Shown here in pieces: positions 1-9,177 of a stretch of 64,000 nt of DNA (the first letter of the stretch is position 1; each line of letters opens with the position of its first letter). This stretch comes from Microbacterium sp. LWH11-1.2. GTDB lineage: Bacteria > Actinomycetota > Actinomycetes > Actinomycetales > Microbacteriaceae. The translations under genes were made by a program, and so were the position numbers. Location of the stretch: positions 124,001 through 188,000 of the forward strand of contig NZ_CP151636.1 in assembly GCF_038397745.1 (NCBI RefSeq). Direction: 5' to 3'. The notes beneath the pieces are model-generated. The model was not told where the DNA came from and searched no databases. It saw only the letters and a program-made list of their open reading frames with translations.

Positions 1-1
1 C

Positions 2-1114
2 CGCAGCGACATCAGAGGACTCGGCGACTGGTCCGTCGACCCTTCCGTCTGGCCCGACGGCCTGGGCCCGCTCGCCGACCGCGTGCACGCCCTGGGGATG
101 GAGTTCGGCCTGTGGTTCGAGCCGGAGATGATCAATCTCGACTCCGAGCTCGCGCGTCGGCATCCCGAGTGGCTCCTGCATCCCGGCGATCACCTCCCGA
201 CTCCCGCGCACCTCTCGTGGCGCACGCAGTATGTGCTCGACATCGCGCGCGCAGACGCCTACGAGCATGTCCTCGGGCGCCTCGACGCTCTCGTGACCGA
301 GCTCGGGATCGACTTCATCAAGTGGGACCACAATCGGGATCTCGTCGAGGCCGTCCACGACGGCCGACCGGGCACCCACCTCCAGACCCGCGCGGTGTAT
401 CGGATGATGGCGGAGCTCAAGTCCCGCCATCCGCGTCTCGAGATCGAGTCCTGCTCGTCCGGCGGCGCGCGCAGCGATCTGGGCATCCTCGAGGTCGCCG
501 ACCGGGTCTGGGCGAGTGACTCGAACGATCCGATCGAGCGGCAGGACATCCAGCGATGGACGCAGCTGCTGCTCGCCCCAGAGCTCGTCGGAGGTCACGT
601 CGGCCCGACGACGGCGCACTCGACCGGGCGCACGACGCCCCTCTCGTTCCGACTGGCCACGAGCCTGATGGGCTCGGCGGGCTTCGAGTGGAACATCGCG
701 GAGTGCACCCCCGAGGAGCGCGAGGTGATCACCCGGTGGGCCGCGCTCTACAAGGAGCTGCGCTCGGTGATCCACACCGGCACGGCCGTGCACGCCGACG
801 TGCGCGACCCGGCCCTCCGCGTCGTCGGCGCGGTCTCGCCCGACCGCGCGGAGGCCGTCTTCACGATCGCGAGCGTCGCGACGCTCGAGGACTCGCTCCC
901 GGAGCGGATCCGACTGCACGGCCTGGAGGAGCACGCGACCTACGACGTGCGCGTGCGGGACGAGATCGGCGCCTCCCGGCACGGCTTCGCGACGCCTGCC
1001 TGGCTGTCGAGCGGCGCCGTCACTCTGACGGGCGCGTTCCTCGGCACGGTCGGTCTGCAGATCCCGCCGCTCTGGCCGGCGCAGGCGATCATCCTCCACC
1101 TCACGCGCCGCTGA
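2..1114 (+). CDS. Alpha-galactosidase, GH36 (5' end outside window)
   Basis: C-terminal part of a GH36 alpha-galactosidase, which removes alpha-linked galactose from oligosaccharides or galactomannan. The open frame runs from the window edge, so the N-terminal beta-sandwich is missing. Visible family motifs are LGDW near the start, WFEPEMIN, the nucleophile region IKWDHNRD and the acid/base region WASDSNDPIERQ, followed by the C-terminal beta domain. It converges on the Gfo/Idh gene across a hairpin. No signal peptide can be judged. A nearby beta-mannosidase supports a role in galactomannan-type substrates. Family assignment is firm; the exact substrate is inferred. Confidence 0.93.
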   Translation, partial: RSDIRGLGDWSVDPSVWPDGLGPLADRVHALGMEFGLWFEPEMINLDSELARRHPEWLLHPGDHLPTPAHLSWRTQYVLDIARADAYEHVLGRLDALVTELGIDFIKWDHNRDLVEAVHDGRPGTHLQTRAVYRMMAELKSRHPRLEIESCSSGGARSDLGILEVADRVWASDSNDPIERQDIQRWTQLLLAPELVGGHVGPTTAHSTGRTTPLSFRLATSLMGSAGFEWNIAECTPEEREVITRWAALYKELRSVIHTGTAVHADVRDPALRVVGAVSPDRAEAVFTIASVATLEDSLPERIRLHGLEEHATYDVRVRDEIGASRHGFATPAWLSSGAVTLTGAFLGTVGLQIPPLWPAQAIILHLTRR

Positions 1115-1131
1115 TGCACGTGGGGGGGCGA

Positions 1132-1170
1132 GCGCCGAGGTCGATCCGTCGTCCTGATCGACCTCGGCGC
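1132..1170. terminator. Bidirectional hairpin terminator
   Basis: Perfect 14-bp inverted repeat (arms 1132-1145 and 1157-1170, 11-nt loop) between two convergent genes. There is no strong T-tract, as is common in high-GC actinobacteria. Confidence 0.6.
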
Positions 1171-1172
1171 CG

Positions 1173-2126
1173 CTACCGGCTGCCGATCTGGCGCCGCACC
1201 TCGTCGAGGGCGCGCATCACCGCGACGGAATCGTCGAGGGAGTGCAGCGGAGACTGCATTCTGCCCTCGGCGATGTACGAGGCGACGGCCGAAGCCTGCC
1301 ATGCCAGCCCGTCTCGCCTGACCAGGCCGCTCTCGTCGCGCCAGCGGCGCTCGTCGCCGCCCCGGACGATGCGAAGCGCGGCGGGGAACACGAAGCTCGT
1401 GTCGAAGTGGACGCTCCCCGATGACCCGTGGATCGCTGCGAGCCCTGGCGTCGTCACCGTGCTGGACGCGCTGACCGCCGCGTGCACTCCCTCCGCGTTC
1501 TCGAGGAGGACCACCGCTTCGGTCTCGACGCCGGTGGGGGCCAGCGTGCCGCGCGCCACGACCGAGTTCGCCGCGCCGAGTACCGAGTGCGCGAACCAGA
1601 GGCTGTAGACCCCGGCATCGAGCATCACCCCTCCGCCGACCGCCGGATCGAAGTTGCGATCCGCGGGGTCGTACCGCCAACGCCAGCCGAGGTGCGCGGT
1701 GACCAGCCGCACGTCGCCGAGCTCCCCTTCCGCCAGGAGTCGGGCGATGAGCTGCGACTGCGGCAGGTACCGCGACCACATCGCCTCCATCGCGAAGACG
1801 CCGGCGGAACGGGCCGCGTCCGCGATCTCCGCCGCTTGCGCGGCGTCGAGAGCGAGGGGCTTCTCGATGAGGACATGCTTGCCCGCAGCGATCGCCGCGA
1901 GCGCCAGCGGATGGTGCTGCGCATGCGGCGCCGCGATGTAGACGACATCCACGTCGGGGTCCTGCAGAAGAGCCTCATGGCCCTCGTACGGACGCGGGAT
2001 GCCGTGCCGCACGGCGAACGCGCGGGAGCGATCGGCGGATCGCGACGCGACAGCGAGCACACGCTGATCGGTGTGCCGGTGCAGCGCGCTCACCCAGTCC
2101 TCGGCGATCCCCCCGGGTCCGAGCAC
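1173..2126 (-). CDS. Gfo/Idh/MocA family oxidoreductase
   Basis: NAD(P)-dependent sugar or sugar-derivative dehydrogenase of the Gfo/Idh/MocA family. The N-terminal Rossmann motif is GPGGIA, and the family motif EKPLALD follows at about residue 92. It lies downstream of the beta-mannosidase on the same strand, so it probably processes a sugar released by that enzyme. The start is uncertain. The only usable start codon is a GTG at 2126, which falls inside the first beta-strand. The frame remains open upstream to the mannosidase stop (reading ...VARWG before the GTG) but has no ATG, GTG or TTG there. A rare start or a small sequence error is possible. Confidence 0.85.
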   Translation of the reverse strand: MLGPGGIAEDWVSALHRHTDQRVLAVASRSADRSRAFAVRHGIPRPYEGHEALLQDPDVDVVYIAAPHAQHHPLALAAIAAGKHVLIEKPLALDAAQAAEIADAARSAGVFAMEAMWSRYLPQSQLIARLLAEGELGDVRLVTAHLGWRWRYDPADRNFDPAVGGGVMLDAGVYSLWFAHSVLGAANSVVARGTLAPTGVETEAVVLLENAEGVHAAVSASSTVTTPGLAAIHGSSGSVHFDTSFVFPAALRIVRGGDERRWRDESGLVRRDGLAWQASAVASYIAEGRMQSPLHSLDDSVAVMRALDEVRRQIGSR

Positions 2127-2202
2127 GCCCCAGCGGGCGACGGGTCCGCCCCGCAGGGGGGTGACGGTCGTCGTCGGAAGGCTTCTCGCCCGCGCGCCCC
2201 TC

Positions 2203-4701
2203 TCAACCGACCTGATCGTCGAGAACGCTGCGGCCGCGGTGCAGGGAGTTGGCGTGCCGCAGCACGTCCGCCGCCAGCAGGCCCGAGCGATCGAGCCCGG
2301 ACCCGGTCGTCACCCGGAACACCGCTCGCTCCCCCGCGAGCAGGGTCACCATGCCCCGATCCACGCGCGCACCGATGTCGAAGCGATCCACGAGCAGCGT
2401 GATGTCGCGGGCGTAGGAGCGCGCGGTGACGACGACGGTCGCCGCGCCGGTCTCGGCATCCGCTTCTCCGATCTCCGCGACGAGCGGGTCCGGGTCGAGC
2501 GCCTGGTCCAGGATCTCGACCGGATTGTGGATCGCCGTCGCGAAGCCGTCCAGCCGTGCGGTGAGGATCTCGCGGGAGCTGTCGCCGAAGGCGGCGAGCT
2601 CCGTCGGGATCGCCACCGTCGACTCTCCCCGGGCGGGGACGGATGCCGACGCTGAGGACTCCGCGAGCACCGTGCCGTCGAAGAGCGTCCGCTGCAGACG
2701 GATGTCGCCGTTCCACGGCTCGTCGGAGTCGTTGAGCACCACGAGCGCCAGACCCTCGTCACGGGGCTGGAACGTCGCGAGCCGCGGCTCGTAGACGTCG
2801 CGCAGTGTGTACCAGAGCGGCTTCCGGTGCTCGGCGAAGTCGACAGCCGCCCACGAGACGACCGGCCAGTTGTCGTTGAGCTGCCAGACGATCGCGCCGG
2901 TGTTGCGGGGCGACAGCGAGCGGAAGTGCTCGATGCCGAACCGCACGGCGGCGGCCTGATTGAGCTGCGTCGCCCAGTGCCACTCCTCGATCGAACGGGG
3001 CTCGGGCAGGTGCCCCTGCATGCCGCGCTCGAGCTTCAGGTTGCCGTCGTTCGCCTTCTGATGCACGAGCATCTGCGCGCCGTAGGGTTCGAGGGGCTCA
3101 TCGTGCACGACATCCACCAGCGTCGACCAGGCGGGAGGACCCTGGAAGCCGAACTCCGAGACGAACCGAGGGCGGTAGTGCCGGTACACGGAGTAGTCGA
3201 CGGTGTTCCACACGTCCCAGATGTGCATCGTGCCGTGAGCGTCGTCATTGGGATGGAGGGCTTCGTCGAAGGAGTACGGGCTCGCGGGCGAGTAGAAGCG
3301 GCTCGGGTCGAGCTCGGCGACGAGTCCCGGGAGGAGCGAGAGGTAGTAGCCGAGCCCCCAGGTGCGGCCCTCGAGCCTCTCCTGCCAGCCCCAGTCGTGG
3401 TAGCCCCAGATGTTCTCGTTGTTCCCGTTCCAGATGACCAGAGAGGGGTGCGGGCTGAGTCGCGTGATCGCCTCGCGCACCTCCGCCTCGACCTCGACGG
3501 CGAGCCACTCCTCCTCCGCGTACGCGGCGCAGGCGAAGAGGAAGTCCTGCCACACCAGGATGCCGGCCTCGTCGCAGGCCGCGTAGAAGTCGTCGGACTC
3601 GTAGATTCCGCCGCCCCAGACGCGGAGGAGGTTCATGTTCGCCTCCGAGGCGTCGCGCACCCTGCGGCGATAGCGGTCGGCGTCGATCTCGGTGAGGAAG
3701 GCATGATCGGGGATCCAGTTCGCCCCGCGCACCTGGATGACCTCGCCGTTCACGCGCAGCACGAAGGGGGAGCCGTCGGCGTCGGGCGCCGTGTCGACGT
3801 GCACGCTGCGGAATCCGATCCGCGACAACCAGTGCGCGACCGGGGCGGACGAGTGTGCCACCTGGACGTCGACGTCGTGGAGCGGCTGGTCGCCATGCCC
3901 GATCGGCCACCACAGCGGGACATCGGGAACGTCGAGCTGCAGCCGGATCTCGGAGGTTCCCGGCTCGACGTGCTGGGTGGCGGAGACCCCGGCGACGGAT
4001 GCCGAGACCTCCCAGCCGGCCTCCGCTGAGCCGTCAGCCCATTCGAGCGCGACGCGCGCGTCCAGTCTCCCGTCGACACCGTCGGCGCGGTGCGAGAGAT
4101 CGACCAGGGGCCGAACCGACGCGATGCGCACGCCCGACCAGCTGTCGAGGCCGATCGCCTTCCAGATGCCGCTGGTGGCGACGTCGATGCCCCAGTCCCA
4201 GCCGAAGTTGGATGCCGTCTTCCGCAGAGCGTTGTACGGGTGGTGGTTGGCGTGCGGCCGGGGGCCGTGGGCCGCGCTGCGCGCCTCGGCTTCGGCGACC
4301 GGCGAGGCGAAGGTGATCGCAAGCGTGTTCTCGCCGTCGATGAGGAGCGGGCGCACATCGAAGCGATAGCTGCGGTGCTGATTCTCGGTGCGGCCGACCA
4401 GCGAGCCGTTGAGCTCGATGGTGGCGACCGTATCGAGACCGTGAGCCACGAGGTCGTGGCGATGCGACCCGTCGTCGTGCCAGTCGAATCGGGTCTCATA
4501 GCGCCAGGCGGTGCTCCCGATCCACTGCTGCTCCGCCTCGTTGTCTCCGTCGAAGGGCGGGGCGATGACGCCGGCCGCGAGGAGGTCGGTATGCACGCAG
4601 CCGGGAACCGTGGCAGGGATCGAGATGCCGAGGACGGCGTCGGGAACAGGCCCCTCCACAGCCGAGAGGGTCCAGTCTTCGTGGAGGGTACGGAATGCCA
4701 T
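2203..4701 (-). CDS. Beta-mannosidase, GH2 family
   Basis: Intracellular exo-beta-mannosidase that releases mannose from the non-reducing ends of manno-oligosaccharides. 832 residues, full length for the family. It begins with the sugar-binding and Ig-like domains typical of GH2, with VPGCVHTDLL near residue 35. The TIM barrel carries the acid/base Glu in WNGNNENIWG (about residue 427) and the nucleophile Glu in VSEFGFQGPP (about residue 515). There is no signal peptide. The ATG at 4701 has AAGGA upstream. It is divergent from a ROK regulator with an inverted repeat between them, so induction by a manno-oligosaccharide is likely. The Gfo/Idh gene follows on the same strand. Confidence 0.95.
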   Translation of the reverse strand: MAFRTLHEDWTLSAVEGPVPDAVLGISIPATVPGCVHTDLLAAGVIAPPFDGDNEAEQQWIGSTAWRYETRFDWHDDGSHRHDLVAHGLDTVATIELNGSLVGRTENQHRSYRFDVRPLLIDGENTLAITFASPVAEAEARSAAHGPRPHANHHPYNALRKTASNFGWDWGIDVATSGIWKAIGLDSWSGVRIASVRPLVDLSHRADGVDGRLDARVALEWADGSAEAGWEVSASVAGVSATQHVEPGTSEIRLQLDVPDVPLWWPIGHGDQPLHDVDVQVAHSSAPVAHWLSRIGFRSVHVDTAPDADGSPFVLRVNGEVIQVRGANWIPDHAFLTEIDADRYRRRVRDASEANMNLLRVWGGGIYESDDFYAACDEAGILVWQDFLFACAAYAEEEWLAVEVEAEVREAITRLSPHPSLVIWNGNNENIWGYHDWGWQERLEGRTWGLGYYLSLLPGLVAELDPSRFYSPASPYSFDEALHPNDDAHGTMHIWDVWNTVDYSVYRHYRPRFVSEFGFQGPPAWSTLVDVVHDEPLEPYGAQMLVHQKANDGNLKLERGMQGHLPEPRSIEEWHWATQLNQAAAVRFGIEHFRSLSPRNTGAIVWQLNDNWPVVSWAAVDFAEHRKPLWYTLRDVYEPRLATFQPRDEGLALVVLNDSDEPWNGDIRLQRTLFDGTVLAESSASASVPARGESTVAIPTELAAFGDSSREILTARLDGFATAIHNPVEILDQALDPDPLVAEIGEADAETGAATVVVTARSYARDITLLVDRFDIGARVDRGMVTLLAGERAVFRVTTGSGLDRSGLLAADVLRHANSLHRGRSVLDDQVG

Positions 4702-4750
4702 GAGCGTCCTTGCGTCGGGGGCCGAATCGGGAGGGGTGGTGCGCCTGCTA

Positions 4751-4773
4751 CTTTATTACAGAGCGTAACAAAG
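4751..4773. promoter_or_regulatory. Inverted-repeat operator between beta-mannosidase and ROK gene
   Basis: Arms CTTTATTAC (4751-4759) and GTAACAAAG (4765-4773) pair at 8 of 9 positions around a 5-bp spacer. This AT-rich repeat lies in GC-rich DNA between divergent genes. AT-rich palindromes are typical sites for ROK repressors such as NagC and Mlc. The ROK protein encoded next door is the obvious ligand, by inference. Confidence 0.6.
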
Positions 4774-4828
4774 TCGTTAGTGTCCCCGAGGGATATGATC
4801 CGGGTGTCGATGAGCGAAAGCAGGACAG

Positions 4829-5983
4829 GTGGACGACGAACGAGGCGGTTCGGCATTCGATGCCTGGCCCTACCTGACCGGCGTGGAACGCGGCGCGCTC
4901 CGGGAGCTGCTCATCCACGGCGCACTCCCCCGAGCCGAGATCGCACGTCGGATCAATGTGTCCAGAGCCAGTCTGACGCGCGCCTCTCGTGTCCTCATGG
5001 AGCACTCGCTCGTGGCCGAGGACGAGATCGCGCTGCGTGGGGCGATGGGACGGCCGAGCGAGATGCTCGTCGTCCGCGAGGACACCCACCACCTCCTCGG
5101 CATCAAGCTCACGGGTGATTCGGTCTTCGCGGTCGTGACCGACCTGCGCGCACGCAGCGTCGCCGAGGTCGAGGAGCGCCTCGTCTCGACCTCCGTGGAA
5201 GACACCGTCGACCAGATCGTCCGCATCCATGAGCGCTTCTCCCGAACCTTCCGTGATATCCGCGCGGCCGGAGTCTGCCTCGCCGGCGATCTCGCTCAGA
5301 TCGACGGGCGGCAGATCGTCGTGGCCTCGTTCTTCCTCCGCTGGCACGACGTGCCGCTGGCCGAGCTCCTCCAGCAGCGGCTCGGCATCCCGGTCACGGC
5401 CGACAACGACGTCCGAGCGCTCACCGCCGCGGAGCACTGGTTCGGCGCCGGAGCGGGCTGTGACTCCCTGGCACTGGTCACCGTCGGCGCAGGCATCGGA
5501 TTCGGACTGGTCATCGAAGGACGCGTCGTCACCGGGCACAACGGCCGTGCGGGACAGCTCGACCACCTCATCGTCGACTCGAACGGCCCGCCCTGCGGAC
5601 TCGGCCACCGCGGCTGTGCGAGCGCCTATCTTCCGAGCGCGAGCATCGTGACGGCGATCGGCGTCGAGGGCCTCGACTACCCCGGTGCGGTCGAGCTCGC
5701 CAGAGCAGGCGACCCGGCGGCCAGGCGCGCATTCGAGGATGCCGCGCGCGCCCTCGGTGTGATGATCGGGACGATCATCAACGGTCTCGACCCGGAGAAG
5801 ATCGTCCTCACCGGCGACGGCCTCGCCGTGATGGAGATCGCGGGCGGCGAGGTGATGCGGTCGATCGAGGCCGTGCGGCTCCCGAGCGAACAGCCGGTCC
5901 CCCTCGACGTGCAGCCCTTCGAGTTCACGGAGTGGGCGCGCGCCGGCGCCGTCGTCGCCCTCAGGAGTCTGCTGCGGTTCTAG
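4829..5983 (+). CDS. ROK-family transcriptional regulator
   Basis: DNA-binding sugar-responsive repressor: an N-terminal winged helix-turn-helix (RAEIARRINVSRASLTRASR, about residues 32-51) fused to a ROK sugar-kinase-like domain. The ROK part contains the zinc-binding cluster region CGLGHRGCASAYLP and the GAGIGFG glycine-rich segment. 384 residues is the usual length for the NagC/XylR group. The GTG at 4829 is the only start available, because an in-frame stop lies at 4811. Divergence from the beta-mannosidase and the shared inverted repeat suggest that it controls that operon and itself. The ligand is not known. Confidence 0.9.
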   Translation: MDDERGGSAFDAWPYLTGVERGALRELLIHGALPRAEIARRINVSRASLTRASRVLMEHSLVAEDEIALRGAMGRPSEMLVVREDTHHLLGIKLTGDSVFAVVTDLRARSVAEVEERLVSTSVEDTVDQIVRIHERFSRTFRDIRAAGVCLAGDLAQIDGRQIVVASFFLRWHDVPLAELLQQRLGIPVTADNDVRALTAAEHWFGAGAGCDSLALVTVGAGIGFGLVIEGRVVTGHNGRAGQLDHLIVDSNGPPCGLGHRGCASAYLPSASIVTAIGVEGLDYPGAVELARAGDPAARRAFEDAARALGVMIGTIINGLDPEKIVLTGDGLAVMEIAGGEVMRSIEAVRLPSEQPVPLDVQPFEFTEWARAGAVVALRSLLRF

Positions 5984-6015
5984 GGCGCTGCTCACGGTCG
6001 ATCCATCGACTCGTC

Positions 6016-6864
6016 CTACTTCAGCGCGCCGTTGAGGAGACCGGCCACGTAGTACTTCTGCAGCACCAGATAGACGATCACGCAGGGGATGACGGTGATG
6101 GCGACGCCCGTCTGCATGAGGCCGAAGTCGAGTTGGAAGTTCGCATCGGCCGACAGGATGCCGATGCTGACGGGGAGCGTGTAGAGCTTCTGATCCGTGA
6201 TGAGGATGAGGGCCGCGAAGAACTCGTTCCATGCACCGAAGAAGGAAAGGAGCGCGGTCGAGACGACGCCGGGCAGAGCGACGGGGAGCATGACCCGCCA
6301 CATCGCGCTGAACGCCGTGGCGCCGTCGATCTGCGCCGCTTCTTCGAGCGATGACGGGATCGCCGCGAAAGAGTTCCGCATCAGGAAGATGCCGAGCGGC
6401 AGGTTGAACGTCGCGATCACCAGGGCGACCCCCACGAGGTTGTTCTGCAGACCGATGTCGCGCAGCACGAGGTAGAGCGGGGTGATGATCGCCTGGAACG
6501 GGATCATGAACGTCACGAGCGTCACGAAGAACGCGATCGTGCTGCCACGGTACGGCAGCTTGGCGAACGCGTACCCCGCACAGGTGCTGACGACGACCGC
6601 CACACCCGTGGCCAGTAGAGCCACGAGGGCCGAGTTGCCGGCGCTCTGCCAGACGCTCAGGCCAGGGCTCGAGTCGAAGATCTGAGCCAGGTCGTCGGGC
6701 CCGACCTGCGACAGCATCACACCGATCGGGTAGAGGAACAGCACCGCGAGGCAGATGCTGACGACCCACCACGCGAACCGAGGAAGCAGGCGCTGTCGCT
6801 GACGGGGGCGCTGCGTGGCACGGGGCAGCACGACGAGGGTCGTGGAGGAGAGTGTGGCGGTCAT
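6016..6864 (-). CDS. Carbohydrate ABC transporter permease (MalG type)
   Basis: Inner-membrane permease of a CUT1-type sugar importer, 282 residues with six predicted hydrophobic segments. The EAA loop is visible as EEAAQIDGATAFSAMWRVML, the contact site for the (unlinked) ATPase. The start ATG at 6864 overlaps the stop of the preceding permease by four bases (ATGA), so translation is coupled. It is the last gene of the operon headed by the GH127 enzyme. No ATPase gene is present; actinobacterial importers often share one MsiK-like ATPase encoded elsewhere. Confidence 0.93.
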   Translation of the reverse strand: MTATLSSTTLVVLPRATQRPRQRQRLLPRFAWWVVSICLAVLFLYPIGVMLSQVGPDDLAQIFDSSPGLSVWQSAGNSALVALLATGVAVVVSTCAGYAFAKLPYRGSTIAFFVTLVTFMIPFQAIITPLYLVLRDIGLQNNLVGVALVIATFNLPLGIFLMRNSFAAIPSSLEEAAQIDGATAFSAMWRVMLPVALPGVVSTALLSFFGAWNEFFAALILITDQKLYTLPVSIGILSADANFQLDFGLMQTGVAITVIPCVIVYLVLQKYYVAGLLNGALK

Positions 6865-7784
6865 GAGTTGTCCGAGTTCCGAAGAAGCAGCATCTGCACG
6901 GCGCTGACGACGCCGAGCGCGAGCATGAGCAGGATGGAGAGGGCGGAGGCGTAGCCGACATCGAACTTCACGAAGCCCGAGCGGTAGATCTCGAAGACCG
7001 CCGTGATCGTCGATCCGGCAGGCCCACCGGTGGTCATGATGTAGAACTGGTCGAACGCGAGCAGGGACCCGGCGACGGAGAACACCAGCACCAGCGCGAG
7101 CGTCGGACGCAGCAGCGGCACCGTGATGTGCCAGAAGCTCTGCCACGGACCCGCCCCGTCGATGCGGGCGGCCTCGTTGACGTCTTCCGGCACTCCCTGG
7201 ATCCCGGCGAGCACGAGGAGCATCTGCAGCCCGACAACCTTCCAGGTCACCATCGCGACGACGATGGCGAAGGCGGAGCCGAACTCGGCGAAGAAGTTGC
7301 GGGTGGGGTCGATGAGCCCGAGGTCGCCGAGCAGGACCGTCGTCGGTCCGATGTCGGACTGCCACATGAACAGCCAGATGTAGCTCCCGGAGGCGAGCCC
7401 GATCACGACCGGTAGGAAGTAGATGGTCTGGAAGAAGCGATGCGCTCGCGTCCCGCCGCGCACGAGGAAGGCGAGGAGGAAGGCCAGGACGATGAGGATC
7501 GGCGTCGTGACGACGGTGTAGAGCAGCGTGAAGCCGGCGGCGCGGAGGAAGCCGGCATCCTGGAACGCCTTGACGTAGTTCTCCACTCCGGTGAACTCGG
7601 GAACGCCGAGCAGAGGCCAGTCGTGCAAGGACATCACGACGGTGCGGATGAGCGGCCAGACGAAGAAGAGGGCGAGGAGGACGAAAGCCGGAAGGCTGAG
7701 CACGAGGCCGAGCCGACCGCGGCGTCGGGCGATCCGGTCCGTGCGGATGCGCGTCGGTGGGGCGGCTTGCGGGAGTGCAGTCAT
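6861..7784 (-). CDS. Carbohydrate ABC transporter permease (MalF type)
   Basis: Membrane permease pairing with the MalG-type protein downstream, 307 residues. The N-terminal cytoplasmic stretch is rich in Arg and is followed by the first membrane segment (LVLSLPAFVLLALFFVWPLI). The EAA motif is NEAARIDGAGPWQSFWHITV. The start ATG at 7784 is preceded by GGAGAG. The frame extends further upstream but only through the intergenic hairpin, so the longer version is rejected. Part of the GH127 operon. Confidence 0.93.
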   Translation of the reverse strand: MTALPQAAPPTRIRTDRIARRRGRLGLVLSLPAFVLLALFFVWPLIRTVVMSLHDWPLLGVPEFTGVENYVKAFQDAGFLRAAGFTLLYTVVTTPILIVLAFLLAFLVRGGTRAHRFFQTIYFLPVVIGLASGSYIWLFMWQSDIGPTTVLLGDLGLIDPTRNFFAEFGSAFAIVVAMVTWKVVGLQMLLVLAGIQGVPEDVNEAARIDGAGPWQSFWHITVPLLRPTLALVLVFSVAGSLLAFDQFYIMTTGGPAGSTITAVFEIYRSGFVKFDVGYASALSILLMLALGVVSAVQMLLLRNSDNS

Positions 7785-7800
7785 GTGTCTCTCCGGAAAG

Positions 7801-7830
7801 GCCGGGGCGGCCGACAGCGGCCGCCCCGGC
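7801..7830 (-). terminator. GC-rich stem-loop between binding protein and permease genes
   Basis: Perfect 13-bp stem (7801-7813 with 7818-7830) closed by a 4-nt loop, just downstream of the solute-binding protein stop and upstream of the permease. Such intra-operon hairpins usually stabilise the binding-protein mRNA or partly stop transcription, so that binding protein exceeds permease. A similar element occurs at 26168-26191 in the other importer operon. Confidence 0.6.
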
Positions 7831-7839
7831 GAAGGGGTG

Positions 7840-9120
7840 TCAGCTGTTGGCGTCGTCGAGGAGAGCCTGCGCGGCCTCCTGGGCTTTCGCCTGAGCATCG
7901 GCGACGCTGCCAGGACCGAACACGGACTCCTGGATCATGGTCGACCAGACGCCATTCGGGTCGTTGATGATCTCGTTCTCGATCACGCTGTACGGAACGC
8001 GCCCGACTTCGAGGGCATCCGCGAACACCTGGAACCGCGGGTCCTGCGAGATGTAGAGGTCTTCCAGCAGATCGAGGCGCGTCGGCATCACACCGTTCTC
8101 CGCGATGATCGCCTGAGCATCCTCACCGGTCGCCCACTCCAAGAACTCCCAGGCGCCCTCGGCGTTCTTCGCGCCCGCGGGGATGGCGAGGTTGTCACCG
8201 CCCGCGAACGAGCCGATGTCCCCTTTTTCGACACCCGGGATCGGCGCGACGCCCCAATCGAAGTCGGCCTCTTCTTCGAGCGAGCTGAGGAAGAACGTGC
8301 CCCAGTTGTAGATGCCGACCTTGCCCTGATTGAAGGCGTCGCCGGCGTTGGATCCACCGTCGGACTGCAGGAGCGCTGGCATGGCGCCCGCGTCCCACAT
8401 GTCACGGTAGAGCTCGAGGGTCGAGGTGACCTCGGAGCTGTCGAACTTGGCGTCGGCACCGTCCGCGGAGAGCACATCGCCGTCCTGCGCCCACACGTAC
8501 GGCCCCATCGAGAAGATGTTGCATCCGCCACAGGCGCCCGAGAAGGCGAATCCGTAGTTGCCGTCGCCCGTCGCGGTGATGGCTTCGGCCGCAGCCTGCA
8601 CCTCGGCCATGGTCGTGGGCGGCGCTTCGGGGTCGAGGCCGGCGGCGGCGAAGAGGTCCTTGTTGTAGAACATCGCCGAGACGTCGGCCGTGAACGGCAC
8701 CGAGTAAACGCCGTCCTCGTAGACGCCCTGCGCGACGTGGCCGGGACTCATGTCGTCCTTGTACTCGAGCCCGTTCCACTGCTCGCTGATGTCGCTGAGC
8801 GCGCCGACGGATGCGAAGTAGGGCACGTACACGAGGTCGATCGACGCGATGTCAGGCGCGTCGCCACCGGCGGCGGCGGTGCCGAACTTCTGCACGTAGT
8901 CGCCCGAGGTGATCAGGGTGATCTCCACCTGGGTGTCGTGGCTCTCGTTGAACGCGTCGGCGAGCTGCTGCATGAATCGGGACTGCGAGTCACGCACCCA
9001 CATGGTGACGGTGCCGCCGCCGTCGGATCCTCCTGTCGCCGATGTCGAGCACCCGGTCAGGCCGATGCCGATGGCCGACACGGCGGCCAAGGCGATGAAA
9101 GGCTTGATGTGACGCCTCAT
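7840..9120 (-). CDS. Sugar ABC transporter substrate-binding lipoprotein
   Basis: Extracellular solute-binding lipoprotein of the MalE-like family 1, 426 residues. The signal peptide ends in the lipobox LTGC (Cys at about residue 24), so the protein is anchored to the outer face of the membrane. GAGAGAGGAA precedes the ATG. It is encoded between the GH127 beta-L-arabinofuranosidase and two permeases, so the likely cargo is an arabinofuranose-containing oligosaccharide. That substrate is an inference from context. Confidence 0.92.
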   Translation of the reverse strand: MRRHIKPFIALAAVSAIGIGLTGCSTSATGGSDGGGTVTMWVRDSQSRFMQQLADAFNESHDTQVEITLITSGDYVQKFGTAAAGGDAPDIASIDLVYVPYFASVGALSDISEQWNGLEYKDDMSPGHVAQGVYEDGVYSVPFTADVSAMFYNKDLFAAAGLDPEAPPTTMAEVQAAAEAITATGDGNYGFAFSGACGGCNIFSMGPYVWAQDGDVLSADGADAKFDSSEVTSTLELYRDMWDAGAMPALLQSDGGSNAGDAFNQGKVGIYNWGTFFLSSLEEEADFDWGVAPIPGVEKGDIGSFAGGDNLAIPAGAKNAEGAWEFLEWATGEDAQAIIAENGVMPTRLDLLEDLYISQDPRFQVFADALEVGRVPYSVIENEIINDPNGVWSTMIQESVFGPGSVADAQAKAQEAAQALLDDANS

Positions 9121-9177
9121 TGCGTGGTTCCTCTCTCTGTGGTGAAGGGTGGCCGTCGAACGGCCGCGTGGGAAGTG

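Noticed and set aside
4748..6961. Minus-strand frame opposite the ROK gene
   Set aside because: The ROK helix-turn-helix and zinc cluster are on the plus strand; the long antisense frame has no recognisable motif.
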